A stretch of 64,000 nucleotides of DNA from Sceloporus undulatus (GCF_019175285.1 NC_056525.1:135988123-136052122); one strand, 5' to 3'; positions 1 to 12,756 are shown, counted from the first letter of the stretch. A program made the numbers and translations. The notes: a model not told the origin generated them from the sequence alone.

Positions 1-559
1 TTGATGTTTAAAAAACTGAGGAGAAAATATATACACTGTCCTCTGCCCTGGACAGTAATGAAAACATAAATCTAATATCTGTCAGATTTTTTTCCCCTTT
101 GGAGAGATATTCATATTTCAATATTTCAATAAGCTACTCTTCTCAGGAAGGAAAGAAGGTATAACAGGACTGAAGCTTGATGTTCTGGTGGCGATCTCAG
201 AAGCTGTTGAATTTGTTCACTGTTGAATTTGTTCACTCTAACAACTGACCTTAAATCCTGTATACACAAAATGTTTTATTTAAACTGTGAGTATCCCTTA
301 TGCATGTGAGAATTTTTGTTGGTTCTGGATACTGCAGTAGGCAGCAACCACCTCTAAGTGTTCAGACTTCAAGAAATATATTAATTGTAAAAAATACCAG
401 TAAAATATTTTGTACCAAAGCTGTTATCATTGTCTTACTGACCTGTACTAAAACCAAAATGAAACAACTTTAGTCACAACTGAGCACAAACAAGGTTAAA
501 AGTGTGCAGGCTTGGAAGCAAAACCTCCTTGCAATTATGAATATCAGAAGTTAACTGGA

Positions 560-885
560 GTCGCCAGCCACAGATGCTGGCGAAACGTCAGGAAGAAACT
601 CTTATAGAACATGCCCACATAGCCCGAAAAACCCACAAAAAACTATTAATGCCGGCCATGAAAGCCTTCGCCTTCACAGTTAACTGGATTTTTTTCTTCT
701 TCTAACCATTTGTTGCATTTCACTCCTGCCTCTTTGTTATTTTTCTGTCTTCCCTTCTGTTAGGACAAACTGTTCTGCTTCATGTTTTTTTGTGGGTTTT
801 TTTGGGCTATATGACCATGTTCTAGAAAATTTTCTTCCTGACGTTTCGCCAGCATCTGTGGCTGGCATCTTCAGAGAATGTTCTG
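560..885. repeat. pair of inverted copies of one interspersed repeat (snap-back)
   Basis: 560-670 (minus) and 787-885 (plus) are inverted copies of the same sequence (shared words GCCAGCCACAGATGCTGGCG and CTGACGTTTCGCCAGCATCT), with about 115 bases between them. A third copy is at 6580-6663 (plus). Confidence 0.75.
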
Positions 886-1194
886 CTTCACTTTGCAACA
901 CTATAAAGTTCACTTCAAAGGAGACAAGCCCAGACTGGGCTGCCTTATCCTTATCATTGTCAGAATCCTCTTCATTCAGTGATTCAGTGAGGATTCTGCC
1001 ATGAGGATTGTATAAGTTAGTGAGATAAGTAGGGATAGCTTTTAGACACATAATCGTATGCTTTGGGGATTATGCAATGGGATATTAGTTGACTATTCAT
1101 ATGCTTTAATGGATTATCATGAATGGGTGGTATGCTGGGGTGGACAAGGTTTGGAGGGAGGTTGCAGAAGGGAAGTCCAGTGGGTTAAACTCTC

Positions 1195-1255
1195 ACATAT
1201 ATATATAGTTATATAGATACATAGGTAGATAGATATATAGATAGATAGACATGAT
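1195..1255. repeat. TA/GATA-rich microsatellite
   Basis: Irregular run of TATA and GATAGATA units. Confidence 0.7.
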
Positions 1256-2060
1256 GGATCTTATGTCAACAACACCTGTATCTAACACTCTCAGGGAAAG
1301 GCATTCTGGGAAAGAGTTGCTGCCACCATAGGCTATGCTCAGGATGATCACGTATCTGGAACTTTCAGCTGAGAGCAGCAATCAATTTGTGCCAGTCAGG
1401 CAGTTTTATGACGGGGTGATGTTTAACAGATACCCTCTATTCCGGTATCCATAGATCTCTCAAGGCAGAAGAGACTATGAACCAAATGGAGCTTTCATTA
1501 GGACTGCTTTGATGTAGAATCCCCTCCTCTGTGGCGAAGGGGGGTGAGTTGGGGGGAACGATCTGGGTTGACCAGGAAAAAAGAGTGGGGGCTGGGGTTT
1601 TAAAGTGGGGTTTCTCTTTGGAGTTCTTCAGATTCAGCAAAAACGTGATCCAATGTATTTCTACCTTCTCTACAATAAATTTTTGTTTTACAATAGCTGT
1701 TGTGGATGATTGGCTCAGAATACCCAAGTCTCATAATCATGACATGTAAATATGCATACTGAAGGTTAAGGCAAAGGTGGGTCAGCCTATACTACAAGAA
1801 AAAATGGGTAATTTTGGAAGCAACAGATAGAAACCATAGATTATTACACATAAGAATGAATGGGAAAATTCTCTAAAGTAAGCAAGACATCTATTTGCAG
1901 ACAACTGTCACAAACCTGGCTACCCAATCAATGTGGATCTATCCCTACTTATGTGGAATTACTCCTGCACTAAGCAAAAGGGTACTACACTTAAATTGTT
2001 TTAATAAAGGCTAGCATGTTCCCTGGAAAGGCATCACTAAGGGAATGCAAATTAGGTAAC

Positions 2061-5000
2061 CTGATGAATTTCTGCTGAGTTTCTCTATGCTGCAATCCTT
2101 GTCGAAGACGGCGAAGTGATCTTGCCCGGGCTTCTGTTCCTCTCTGGATGTTTCTCAGCAGCTCTGAAACCTGGCCATGAACAATAATGAATAAATGACA
2201 AGTCTTGAATCGAAAACAAAAATATAGAAATGATTATTTTCTCTGGAATGCAGGGCTGAAACTATCTTGACATTTCAGGAAGTGATCTGAAAGTACTGTA
2301 TATAATTGTCAGAACCAGTGTATTAAGTTAAGTTATAACTGATTAACAATATATATCAGAACCAGTAATAGAGGTTCTGCCTTAAAGGCGTTAAGGGGGG
2401 GATGGGAAGTAGAGTTGAAAAATGTTAGGTTAGCTGTAGCTTAGACTGGAGGGAGAGCATAGAGGGGGGTTAGTGGAATGTTAATGGAATGTTAGTGATA
2501 AGGACTTGAGGGCTGTCTTGCATTAACTGGCCTGGGAGAGAAGTGGTAACTATGGTGATGTGTGTGTGTATGTGCTATTTGGGCTGAGTAAGGAGGGGTT
2601 GAATTAGGGAGGGGCAATGGGCTTTAAAGTGCGGGAAATTTTCTTTATGCTTTAGATTTTGCAAGAACACGTCAATGGATAGTTTCTGCCTTAGTTCTTC
2701 AATAAACTTCTTTCCTTTTGAATGAGTTTTCTTTGTGGAACCCAGGTCTGACATTCACAGCTCTCACAGTTTGCAAAATCTCACCAAAGACCAATGGAGC
2801 TCCAGGGACAGGAGGAACCCCTGGAAGACACGCCGGTGGAAGACCCCGACCAGACCCAGTTACCTGCTATAGAAGAGCAGCTGGGGGCAAAACCCAAGAA
2901 AGGGAAATTGCTGGGGACCACCGTGGGAGAACTCTGGTTCCCACCGCCTGAGAGGGAGAGGGACTGCCACAGAGCTGGCCAACTGACTGCCTGGGATCAA
3001 GCAGTAGGAGAATCATTGGATGTGCGGCCACAAGCAGATGATGTTCTGGAGAACCTGCACAGAATAAAGGAGGACATCCGAGAACTTAAGATCATGATGG
3101 CATGGGTGGTGTCCAAACTGAGGGACCCCGAGGATGAAGCCACAGCAAAAGGGCTGGGAACTGAGGCCGCAGCATCAGCCCACATTCCACCAGACCCAGA
3201 GGAGGAATCCAAAGGAGGAGGTCGGGAGACAGCTGCAGCGGCCCCAGGTCACATCCCACCCATGCCAGCCAGGCCTGCAGAACCGGTGAGAGATCGGAGG
3301 GAAGGGTGGGCAGAAGCCAAAGTCTTAAGGGAGCTGCTGGCCAGCAATCTAGAAGCCAAGTTCAATGGCGATCCGGAGCAGCTGCCCTTTTTCTTGGTCC
3401 AGGTTGCGGGACATATGCGAAGCCGGGGAGCTTACTTCCCCAATGAGGCAGAGAAGGTGTGGTGTGTGGCCGGGCGACTGGAGGGGCAAGCAGCTCAATG
3501 GTTGGTGCAACTTTATGACAGTGGAGCACCGGAACTACAGGACTTGGCAGCGTTCATGACCGCCCTCCGAGCCCGATTCGAAGACCCCTTCAGAGTAGAC
3601 CGGGCCAAGACCAAATTCATGACCCTCCAGCAAGGCAGTCAGTCCGTGATGGAATATGTGATGGAATTCAGAAGCGTGGCAGATCGTATACCTGACTATC
3701 CAGAGGCCATGAAGGCCAGACAGTTCCAAGACGGTTTGAATCTAGAGTTGTTGGAGTGGATCCTGAATCGAGCCAATCCAGGAAGCCTGAGAGAGTGGGT
3801 CCAATGGGCTGGAGAAGCTGAAGTAACCAAAGAGCGGGTGAGGATGGCGAAACAACGCGCAGCCTACCAACAAGGCATGACCAGCAATAAGACGTCAAGC
3901 TCCAGCGCCACCTCCAAACCCGCTGCAGAGTCCGAGAAACAACGCAGGATGCAGCTGGGACTCTGCCTAAGCTGTGGGAAGAAGGGACACTTGATCGCAG
4001 GTTGTCCAGAGCGTTCCAGTCCAAAGGGATCCCCCAAAGCAGAGCCAGGCTTCTCCAGTGACAGGGGTGGAGGAAAAGCCGGGCAGGCCACCCAGCCGGC
4101 TCCAACCACCCCTCAATGAAGAGACTACAGCCCGGATAGCAACCCAGGAGTGGAAGGACTGAAAGTGCTTGCTGAAACCAGTGGGGCCACTGACTAAGTG
4201 AAACAAGGAAGAACCTACACCATTGCCTTTATTGATTGATGGAGAACAGCATTACGAGATTATAAAATTTCTGGACTCTAAAGTTAACCAGGGACAATTG
4301 GAATATTTGGTTCAATGGAAACATTTCCCTATTGACATGGCAGAATGGGTGAAAGCTGTTCATTTTAAAGCTGACAAATTGGTGCAAGAATTTCATATGG
4401 CTTATCCTAACAAGCCTAAGGGAGGGACATAGGCTTTGGGAGGTGTTAGAATCCTGGTTGTATTCCATCAGATATATTCTTTGGGGTTTAGTTGTGGGGA
4501 TGATGGGGGGTTGGGATATGCTTTGGGCTAGGGCAAGCTTAGATAGCGCTTGGTAGAGTTAGGCAGTGCCAGGTGGTGGTTATCAATTGGCCTTGAGACT
4601 CTTGTTCTCAGAGGCTTGGTATGCAGTGAGAGCTTGGTGGGATGATCAGCAGAGGGGGGGAGAGATGGGGACTGGAGGACTGTGAGAGAGAGGTGGAGAT
4701 TGTCTGTTCGCGGGCTTTTGGCAGGGGGGTGGAGCAGGCGAGCTGGGGTTTAGGTATTGCTTTTGCTGGGTGTGGTCAGTCTCAGCTAAGAAGCTGAATG
4801 ATGTGGAATTGCTGATTCTGGAGCTATCAATAGTGCTGTTGATTCTTAATCAAGCTGACTGGTTGATTGCCTTGGGTTCTGATCCCGCATTCTGACAGAA
4901 GGGCAGACTGTCAGAACCAGTGTATTAGGTTCAGTTATAATTGATTAACAATATATATATCAGAACCAGTAATAGAGGTTCTGTCTTAAAGGCGTTAAGG

Positions 5001-8000
5001 GGTGGGGGGTGGGAAGTAGAATTGAAAATGTTAGGTTAGCTGTAGCTTACGCTGGAGGGATAGCATAGAGGGGGGGTTAGTGGAATGTTAATGGCATGTT
5101 AGTGATAAAGACTTAAGGACTGTCTTGTATTCAAGGTTAACTGGGAGAGAAGTGTTAACTATGGTGATGTGTGTGTGTATGTGCGATTTGGGCTGAGTAA
5201 GGAGGGGTTGGATTAGGGAGGGGCAATGGGCTTTAAAGTGCGGGAAATTTTCTTTATGCTTTAGATTTTGCAAAAACGTGCCAAAGGATTGTTTATGCCT
5301 TAGTTCTTCAATAAACTTCTTTCCTTTTGAATGAGTTTTCTTTGTGGAACCCAGGTCTGACATTCACAGATCTCACAATAATTCATCTTTGAAGTTAAGC
5401 CCATCTACATCTGACATTACTTGGTTGGGAGGTTCCTTGTGAATTGATTTTATTTATTTGGAAGCACTTTACCTTGAAAGACTGCTCTTACTATGAAACA
5501 GACATGGTTCCCTACCCTCATCTCTTAGACTGAGGGTCCTTGACACTTGTCAGTTAAATTTGGATTCTGTCTGGGGTCACCTTTATCAACTTCTGGTCAC
5601 CTTAGTGGCCAAGTCATGATGATGGTTAAACCAGGCAGAGCAAGTTAACATCAATATTCCGTTTAAGCATTCCCCTTAGAAATACAGATATGGAAATGTC
5701 TGGGTTCTTAACTTCATTGTTACCTTACATTGTGTGTAAGGAATCATGCATATAATTGCATTTAAGGATATGACTATTAGGATGTTACACTTTCATAGAA
5801 ACGTTTATGAGGATTGAACCTTGCTCTCTCTTGGAAGATGTTTATTCACAAGTCTTCTTCTCTTCTTACATACAATTGTGGAAGCATTTCTTGTATTTAT
5901 TTACATTTCAGAGCATCTAGCTTCTAGCATTTAACCCGCACTGTAGCCAGTAGCTAGTAATCCTGACTGATACAGACATACTCTCTCCCTGATCTAATTG
6001 CCTACATTAGTTCTTATGCCATTTAACTTACATTCCACAGGCTAAACTGTACTAGGGTAAATTCTGTCCTTTAAAGTTATATGAGCAGGCTGAGAAGCTG
6101 GCAACTGCAACAACTACACATATCACTGAAACAAAGCCTTGGAGTATAGAAAGGTCTTTGTTGGGTGCCAAAAGATATAGATCCACTCTCTGCCAGACCA
6201 GAGTTGGCTCATATCCAGGTAAGCCTCCTTGGGAAGGTTGTTCTAGAGAAATTGCTAGTGGCCATTCACTTAAATCTGCAAAGGCAGGACTACCCACAGG
6301 AGGGAAACATACTTAACATACAGCCAAGTTCATCTGTAAGAAAGCTTGCCTTCAGATACCTGTCCCAAACCACATTGGGCTTTAGAAGGAAACAGCAAGA
6401 ACAAGCTTGGAGATAGTCTGGTACAAAGCTGATAAAAAGAAAACCATTGTAGTTCCCTAAACAAAAACAGATGTACGATAAGACAATATAGGATGAATAG
6501 TAGAGTAGAGAGTAGGAAGGAAGAGCCCAGGAATTATATAGTCTCTGTTTGACATTCCATGTTATGACATTCTATTCTGAAGTCGAAGGCTTTCATGGTC
6601 GGCATCCATAGTCTTTTGTGGGTTTTTCGGGCTATGTGGCCATGTTCCAGAAGAGTTTCTTCCATTCTGTTTGAGCCTTGGACACAGTGGTGCAGACATT
6701 TTGAATTACTGTAAGGATGTAGCTGATGAAATCTTCAAGGAGGAAACAAAGATTATAATTCCCAGGGTCTTCAATCCTACTCTCTACTGTACTATTCATC
6801 TTATCATCATTCCTTATCTACTTTATGGAATGTTTATTATTCAGGCACTTGGCATTTTTCCATCAGTGGGGGATTTTCTCTCTGAGAATCAAAATTTGAT
6901 GTGAAAGCCTCAGAACCTCCCTGTGATATTTGAAAAAAACTTGGCATGTTAGCTGGGAACCTTTCTCAATGGATCCTATGGGGCATTAGTTATATGTACA
7001 CTACATCTATGTTATATTATATCATGGTTTATGCCACTTGTTCCTGTCATATATAATGGATGAATATGGTTATAAATTCTTTGATATGATTTCACTGTGA
7101 TCTTGTTATAATCTAATGTAACATTATACTAACATGTTTTATGCTATATTGTACATCTGTTTTTGTTGCTGGCATAGAGTTGATCTATTTTAAAACTGGT
7201 ATGATATGCTCCCATCTATTGATCCCAGTTACTAACCTGGTAGCTTCATTTTGGACTAACCACAGGCCTTCAAAGGCATTTGCACAAACATTTTTTGCAG
7301 TTTATTCTGAAATTTACCATGACATGAATAACTAGGGATAGATCCTGTCAGGAAGACACTACAGCTGGTGTATATTGGGAGATTATTGCCACATATTGAT
7401 ATCCAGTGACCAATCTGGATTTAGCAGCATCCCCATACTTTAAATCTGATCCATTAGGCAGGGGTTCTTAACTGTGGATCAGAGCATCCACAGATGGGCT
7501 GCAGGGTCAAAGGGCCTGTGAAAAATGTGCAAAAAATTACATGGTACTTCAAGATACCAGGTGCATAAAAACAGATGCTTTAAAAACATGCATTTAAAAT
7601 AAAGGCTTTTTAAAAAAATAAAAATGGTAAATACTAATTTTCTCTTAAATGAAATGTAGAGTAATATTAATTAAAATATAAGAATATTGGTCCTAACACT
7701 AATTAATTGGTGGGCATGTAAAACTAGGCAAGGAACTATTTTAAAAGATGTTCATTATTTATTATACATAGCCTCATATATTTCAAGCTTATGCAATCCT
7801 CCCTCCTCTCATCTTCATTTTATTTTTATTGGATTTTTAAAAGTATGATTGCAAAGAAAAAGGAGGAAAAAATTAACAAGGGAAGAAAAGGTATGTAGAT
7901 ATACACATGGGCTAGACCATATGTATTAGTATAAGCAGACCATCTTTCCAAAAATACATATTCAGAAATAGTTAAAACAGTAATATCTCCTGATAATTGA

Positions 8001-10888
8001 ATGATAAAATTGTGGATGTTTTTTTCCAACTGAAGAGTGTTAAGTCTTGTAACAAAAGTATGCAGGATCCCACCATGTTGGTCATCAGTTAGACTCCAAC
8101 CACTGACAGATAATTTTAATTTACACAGTTGTGGGAGTGGGAATGAGAGTGGGATCAAATTTAATAGGATCTAGAAAGATGCAAACAGACCCAGAAAGAT
8201 TCATGATGTGCATCTTTCTAGATCGTATTACATCGCATCCCATTCCCCCATCTGCATAAATATGATCTGTATCCTGAGGTCTGGATATCACTCTGTGCTG
8301 CATCTGAAGAAGTGAGTGTATATCCATGAAAGCGCCTGCTAAAATAAAAACCAGTTAGTCTTAAATTCTTTCTCCCCCACCATTTCCTCTCTTTTGTGCT
8401 GCAAGAGTCTAACATGGCTACTTCTGTAAAAGAATATAGGGGTGTGTGTGTGTGTACAAACACAAAAGATTTTTGAAATAAAGTACCGATACACTGTAAT
8501 ACATCCAAGCCAAAAGGGGTGACCACTGAATATGCCCACATCACATGATGAGGTAATATTGCAGTTCATCTATCAGTTACCCACAGGTGTTCTATGGCAG
8601 TAGGTACAATTGTATCCCTACCTCTTCTTCAGTGAAAGGAGCTGCTGTCTCAACATCTGTTCCAACTTGCCCTTCATCACTCAAGGTATCATCACGTAAA
8701 AGACGCTTACTGATCAACTGCTGCAACCTTCGTGCACTTCTCAGGGCTGTAATGAAAGAGCATTCTGTTATTGGGATACCCTTGCCCACAGCGAGAGCAG
8801 AGAAGTGAGAAACTGTATTTTATACAAATGTGGGACTGCTGCACAGAGGAAAATATGCACAAATCTGTCAGAACCTGTAAAGTCACAGTCTTTTTGGAAG
8901 TCCAGGGTATCAACAGAACTCTTCTCCAATATAACATTTCAACGGACTTTCTTCATACAGTATTAGCTTTCTTCACTCTCCAGCTTTCACAACCATACAT
9001 AGAAACGGGAAATACAATGGCATGGACAATCCTGACTTTAATATTTAAAGACATATCTTTACACTTCACCATAAAGAAATGCCAAGGTATAACTAATTAG
9101 CTGCAATTAATTAGCAAGAGATGTGTTTGGATTTGTTTGCACCAGAACTTGTGTGCATATAATATCTTCCTAATTTATAAAACCTATCAGAGATTTATGC
9201 CATAAATAATAAATTAAAATACATGTTTCATAACATTTCTTTATGGAAATAAATATTGTAAGCACTTTAGAGGTCACCATCCCACTCCATTAAAAAAAAA
9301 GTCCATGACATCTCCTAGGTCAGACACCTTAATTGTCGAACCCTTCACTTAATGCCAAAGTTACAGAGTCTCCTTCACATGCTTAAAATTACATAGCTTT
9401 TCAGAACAATCAAATACAATTAACAACAACTGCGACAAAAACTCTTTGTTTTACATGGGTTAACAACTTTCCAATTTCATTCAAACTCAAAACTGCTAGG
9501 AAGTAGCAGCTGTTAAGGTTATTTCTTTAACAGAGATGCTTATTATTATTGTTATTAGCCTTTATTTATAAAGCGCTGTAAATTTACACAGCGCTGTACA
9601 TACAATCTTTTTAATTAGACGGTTCCTTTACTACTGCCCATATCTAATGGCATCTCAGAATGATACTGTATTCTTTGCTGTGGTTAGTTTCAACCATCAC
9701 TGTTGTGGAGCTAAATAATTTTCAAGGGTACAACCAAGTCTCTAACTTATTTGTTGACTAAAACATGGAATCCAGATAATTTGATCTTGTATACAAATGA
9801 AGCTACCATTCAGTGTTACATATACACAATACCATCCAAACCAAATGAGATTTGGAAGGGATAGTTTCAATTGCAAAGACTCCAAATGTGTAAATCAGTG
9901 TCTGAGGGAAAAAAGTGTCCAAAAACCATCTACAAAATTACCATCTAGTCCTGATTAGTTTCTCCACAGTCAATCAGAATCCAGGTATTTGTTTTTGAAG
10001 AGAATCATCTTTCAGGATGTCCAGAGCCAATGAACATACTTCAAGACACCAACAGACACAGGAAAAAATAAAAATAACCTCCAGTACATTGCTTGGCTGT
10101 GGCAACCTAAATGACAGGGGAAAAAGTAGCTGCCACCACTAGCAGGCTTTCTATGAGATTAAACTGGCTGTGCATGTTGGAACTGCAAGTTGTATGTGTG
10201 TCTCTGAGACCTCTAAATTATTCATCAATTACTATTTCTTTAAACTGAAGCCCTGGCTGCTATTGAACTGAACATGAGCTGTTTCTTTTTTTTACAGTAG
10301 TATTCTACAGACACAAGTGATAGCTTTTTTGGGGGGAGAGGTTCAATTCCATGGAAAGTTTCCTCCTCCACACCTATTTTTTAATTCTGTTTTTCACTAA
10401 TCTTGAAATTACTCTGTTTGCCTTTTTGAGTATAATGGGTTCCCAGTAAAGCAGAAAAATGTGGGGTCAAAGGAATACTTTATGCTATGCTTGTCTGGAT
10501 CTTTGCCAGACCCCACTCTCTGGTTGGTATTTCTGATCTTTAAGTAACATGTCCAAGTTTGTATTTTCTGTGTAAATGCATTGTTGGTGGAAGTTGGAGC
10601 AGGAGAGGGTAACTGTAAGCAATACTATTGCAATTGTATTTGGGTCAGACGTCCACCTCTTGTTTTTCCTCAGTCCAGATTTACCTAAACTTCTTTTCTC
10701 AGGACTGACAGAAGAGTTTCTCAGAAGGAAACCTCACACAAACCTGATTCATGTTCTCTCCTCCAGGTCCGCAGTTCCTCAACATTGCAGCCATACTTTC
10801 GGTAACAATTTCTCCTCCAGCTCCTTATCCCAGGTGAGGTGACAGCTCTTCCTGCTTCAGAATCTGGGAGTTTTCCAAGAGAATGCAT
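2061..10888 (-). CDS. TMCO6: TMCO6, transmembrane and coiled-coil domain protein 6 (5' half, three exons)
   Basis: Three minus-strand exons match the N-terminus of TMCO6, an armadillo-repeat-like protein of poorly known function with a basic coiled N-terminal segment. Exon A (10744 up to the ATG at 10888) ends with CNVEELRTWRREHES, like human CGVEELRRRRREREA. Exon B (8622-8746) reads ALRSARRLQQLISKRLLRDD onward, like the human SKRLLRND region. Exon C (2061-2170) reads VSELLRNIQRGTEARARSLR and then RRLRQGLQHRETQQKFIR, like human RGLQHPETQQTFIRL. All have GT-AG borders, and the phases join (1/2 between A and B, 0 between B and C, 2 leaving C). The armadillo part lies beyond the left edge. The codon aligned with the human initiator is ATA, so the in-frame ATG at 10888 is taken as start, giving about 20 extra residues; an upstream non-coding exon is possible. 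Seen: exons and motifs. Known: the family resemblance. Inferred: start. Confidence 0.9.
2307..2768 (+). repeat. 5' LTR of the chromovirus fossil
   Basis: 462 bp beginning TGTCAGAACCAGTG and ending TCTCACA. It pairs with 4909-5377 along its whole length and contains an AATAAA word near its 3' end. Confidence 0.85.
2794..4119 (+). other. Gag-like region of the chromovirus fossil
   Basis: A 441-codon stretch in the retrotransposon. Its middle has the Ty3/Sushi-type capsid pattern (AQWLVQLYD, FMTALRARFEDP, VMEYVMEFRSVADRIPDY), and its end has a zinc knuckle CLSCGKKGHLIAGCP. This is part of a fossil element; there is no sign of host use. Confidence 0.8.
4909..5377 (+). repeat. 3' LTR of the chromovirus fossil
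   Basis: 469 bp beginning TGTCAGAACCAGTG and ending TCTCACA, followed by the ATAAT target duplication that also precedes 2307. Confidence 0.85.
5378..8160. other. TMCO6 intron, no gene seen
   Basis: Apart from the repeat at 6580-6663 and a possible hAT-like start (AGGGGTTCTTAACTGTGGATC, near 7462), nothing is recognised. Short frames here show no family motif or consistent splice sites. Confidence 0.6.
6580..6663 (+). repeat. third copy of the 560/787 interspersed repeat
   Basis: Shares GAAGGCTTTCATGGTCGGCA and GGGCTATGTGGCCATGTTC with the arms at 560-885. It lies in a TMCO6 intron. Confidence 0.7.
8168..8224. repeat. perfect 16-bp inverted repeat (short hairpin)
   Basis: GATCTAGAAAGATGCA (8168-8183) and its exact reverse complement (8209-8224); the arms extend to about 22 bp with one mismatch around a 25-base loop. 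It is just left of a sauropsid-type interspersed repeat (about 8230-8420) with a CATCTGAAGAAGTGAG core. Confidence 0.7.
8890..9065 (-). mobile_element. BovB/RTE LINE fragment
   Basis: Minus-strand match to the BovB reverse-transcriptase 3' region (shared CAACCATACATAGAAA and ATGGCATGGACAATCCT words, also at 36360 and 41190). It sits upstream of TMCO6 exon B. Confidence 0.65.
9540..9630 (-). repeat. copy of the AAGCGCTGTAAATTTACACAGCG tail repeat
   Basis: Short interspersed repeat starting from a TTA-rich end; related copies at 12640-12720, 12790-12920 and about 55980-56030. Confidence 0.6.
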
Positions 10889-11239
10889 AACTAATACTCC
10901 AAGGCCTATGTTGCCTTGATCTGGTTTACATAGCAACAGCAAAATTTAGTGGGATCTTCCAAAGTGGGGCACTTCTGTGGGCAGCCAGCCAGCCACAATT
11001 GTCATCTCCAACAGGTGTATTGGTACTAACACATTTTAATGTAATACAGCTCCTAGCATCTGTTAATTTCTTGGTCCATCAAATTCAGCAAGAGGAGAGG
11101 ACACCATCAGTGGTCAATGTCAGTAGCTCCTGGGGAGAGAAAAAATTGGGGTAACTGTAAAAAGATGTACCACTAGTACCTTATCACTAGGCAGATGTGT
11201 AGGGCCTTATAGCCTGGGACCACCCTCAACAGCAAAGTA

Positions 11240-11395
11240 CATTTATGGTGATGATGTTGTGCGTTGAAGTTGTCTCTGACTTATGGTGACCCTAGGCGAA
11301 CCTATCATGGGGTTTGCTTGGCAAGTTTCTTCAGAGGGGGTTTGCTGAGAGTGTGTGGCTGAGAGAGTGTGACTTGCCCAAGATCACCATTCCAT
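11240..11395 (-). mobile_element. tRNA-derived SINE, reverse orientation
   Basis: Its tail half (CTTATGGTGACCCTAGGCGA) and the GGCAAGTTTCTTCAGAGGGG block match, in reverse, the family seen forward at 27975, 54640, 56085 and 56660. Confidence 0.6.
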
Positions 11396-11699
11396 GGTGA
11401 TGACCTATGTCTTCTAAAAAGAAAAACCTTTCAGGGACCCACCACCTTTCTCCTCCTTTTTATCTTCCCTCACTCCAGTGCTTGCCACCCATTTCATGAG
11501 GCAGCAGCAGAACCTTTTCTTCCATTGCTTTTCTTTACATTTTCAGAAAAGACTGGGCAGGTGGCAAAGGAAGCTGCCACTGCACCCAGAGTTTTAATTT
11601 CTCCAAGGAGCCTCCAGAGGAGGGGTGAAGAATATGTATCCTTTGAGATACTGCCGGCCTTCGGTCCCAGCCAGCAGTGTCAATGGTGAGGGATAATAC

Positions 11700-11925
11700 A
11701 GTGGACCCTTGGCATCTGCTGGAATTTGGTTCCAAGACCTGCTTTCAGTAACAAAATCTGTCTATGCTCGTCCCATTAAACAAAACGGCATAGTAAAATG
11801 GAGTTCCTTATATAAAACGGAAAAATCAAGGTTTGCTTTTTGAAAATTATATAATATTTTGAGGCTGTGGATGTTTGAATCTGTGGATTAAAAACCTGTG
11901 GATATGAAGCAGCAAGTACAGTTCT
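11700..11925 (+). mobile_element. Tigger/pogo-like MITE
   Basis: Starts CAGTGGACCCTTGGCATC and carries GGAATTTGGTTCCAAGAC and CTGTGGATGTTTGAAT blocks, the same layout as 30115-30352. Confidence 0.6.
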
Positions 11926-11989
11926 ATACTGTTTATCAGTGCACTTAAGCACTACCTAAAGCGGTTTGCAATGTGTAAGCTAACTGCTG

Positions 11990-12420
11990 GCCCCTCCTTA
12001 CTTATCAGACCTTCTTTCTCCTCACCTTCCCACCAGGGCCCTCCATTCTGGTAGTCAAGGGTTCTTGTCTCAGCCCAGGATTTCCTCTGCCCCAGATTCG
12101 CCCCTTTTCACTTGCTGCCCCCCACTCCTGGAACCTTCTTCCCCCACAAGCAAGAGCCATCACTTCTTTAACCAGCTTCAAAACGGAGTTGAAAACCATC
12201 CTGTTCAGAGAAGCCTTCCCAGCCATTGCATAATTGTCACTTACTTTTTGATGTTCTTTTGGTGCCTGTTTATCAAACCATTTAGTTTTATTGTTGTACT
12301 GATGTATTGGTGTTTTGTGTTTTTAACTTGTATTTGTGTGCACTCATTGCACTTTTGTAAGCCGCCCTGATCTTTCTGGAAGGGCGGGATAAAAATAAAG
12401 ATTTTATTATTTATTATTAT
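11990..12420 (+). mobile_element. L2-like LINE 3' end
   Basis: Ends TTGTAAGCCGCCCTGATC followed by AAGGGCGGGATAAAAATAAA and an ATT-rich tail, a common reptile LINE 3' end. Similar sequence in reverse is at 45930-46180. Confidence 0.6.
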
Positions 12421-12619
12421 TATTTTTCCTGTATTGCTATGTACTGTATATGCATTATCCTACTTGAGAGTATGTATTTTCCCTGGAAAATGATTAACCA
12501 TCCATTAAGAACCCAAGCCCTCCCTCCAGTCCATCTGCCTTGGTCCAGGCCTTGGAGGTAGAGAGGAACTGCTGGACCTCTTACCCTTTCCCTCCACCAC
12601 TCCCTTCTCCTTCTGTGTC

Positions 12620-12721
12620 ATGTCTTTTTAGATTGTAAGCCCGAGGGCAGGGATCCATCTAACTAAAAAGATTGCATGTAAAGCACTGTGTAAATTTACA
12701 GCGCTTCATAAATAAAGGTTA

Positions 12722-12756
<35 letters not shown>

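Larger units (their letters stand above)
2307..5377 (+). mobile_element. Ty3/gypsy chromovirus-type LTR retrotransposon fossil
   Basis: Two direct long terminal repeats (2307-2768 and 4909-5377), each starting TG and ending CA, are flanked by the 5-bp duplication ATAAT. Internal parts seen are a Gag-like region with a CCHC zinc knuckle and a chromodomain stretch typical of chromovirus integrase tails (4223-4432). The repeats differ by roughly one base in twenty by eye, so the insertion is moderately young. The element is incomplete and does not look whole. It lies in a TMCO6 intron in opposite orientation to the gene. Confidence 0.85.

Noticed and set aside
3668-4105. 145-codon antisense frame
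   Set aside because: It is a shadow of the Gag-like region on the other strand.
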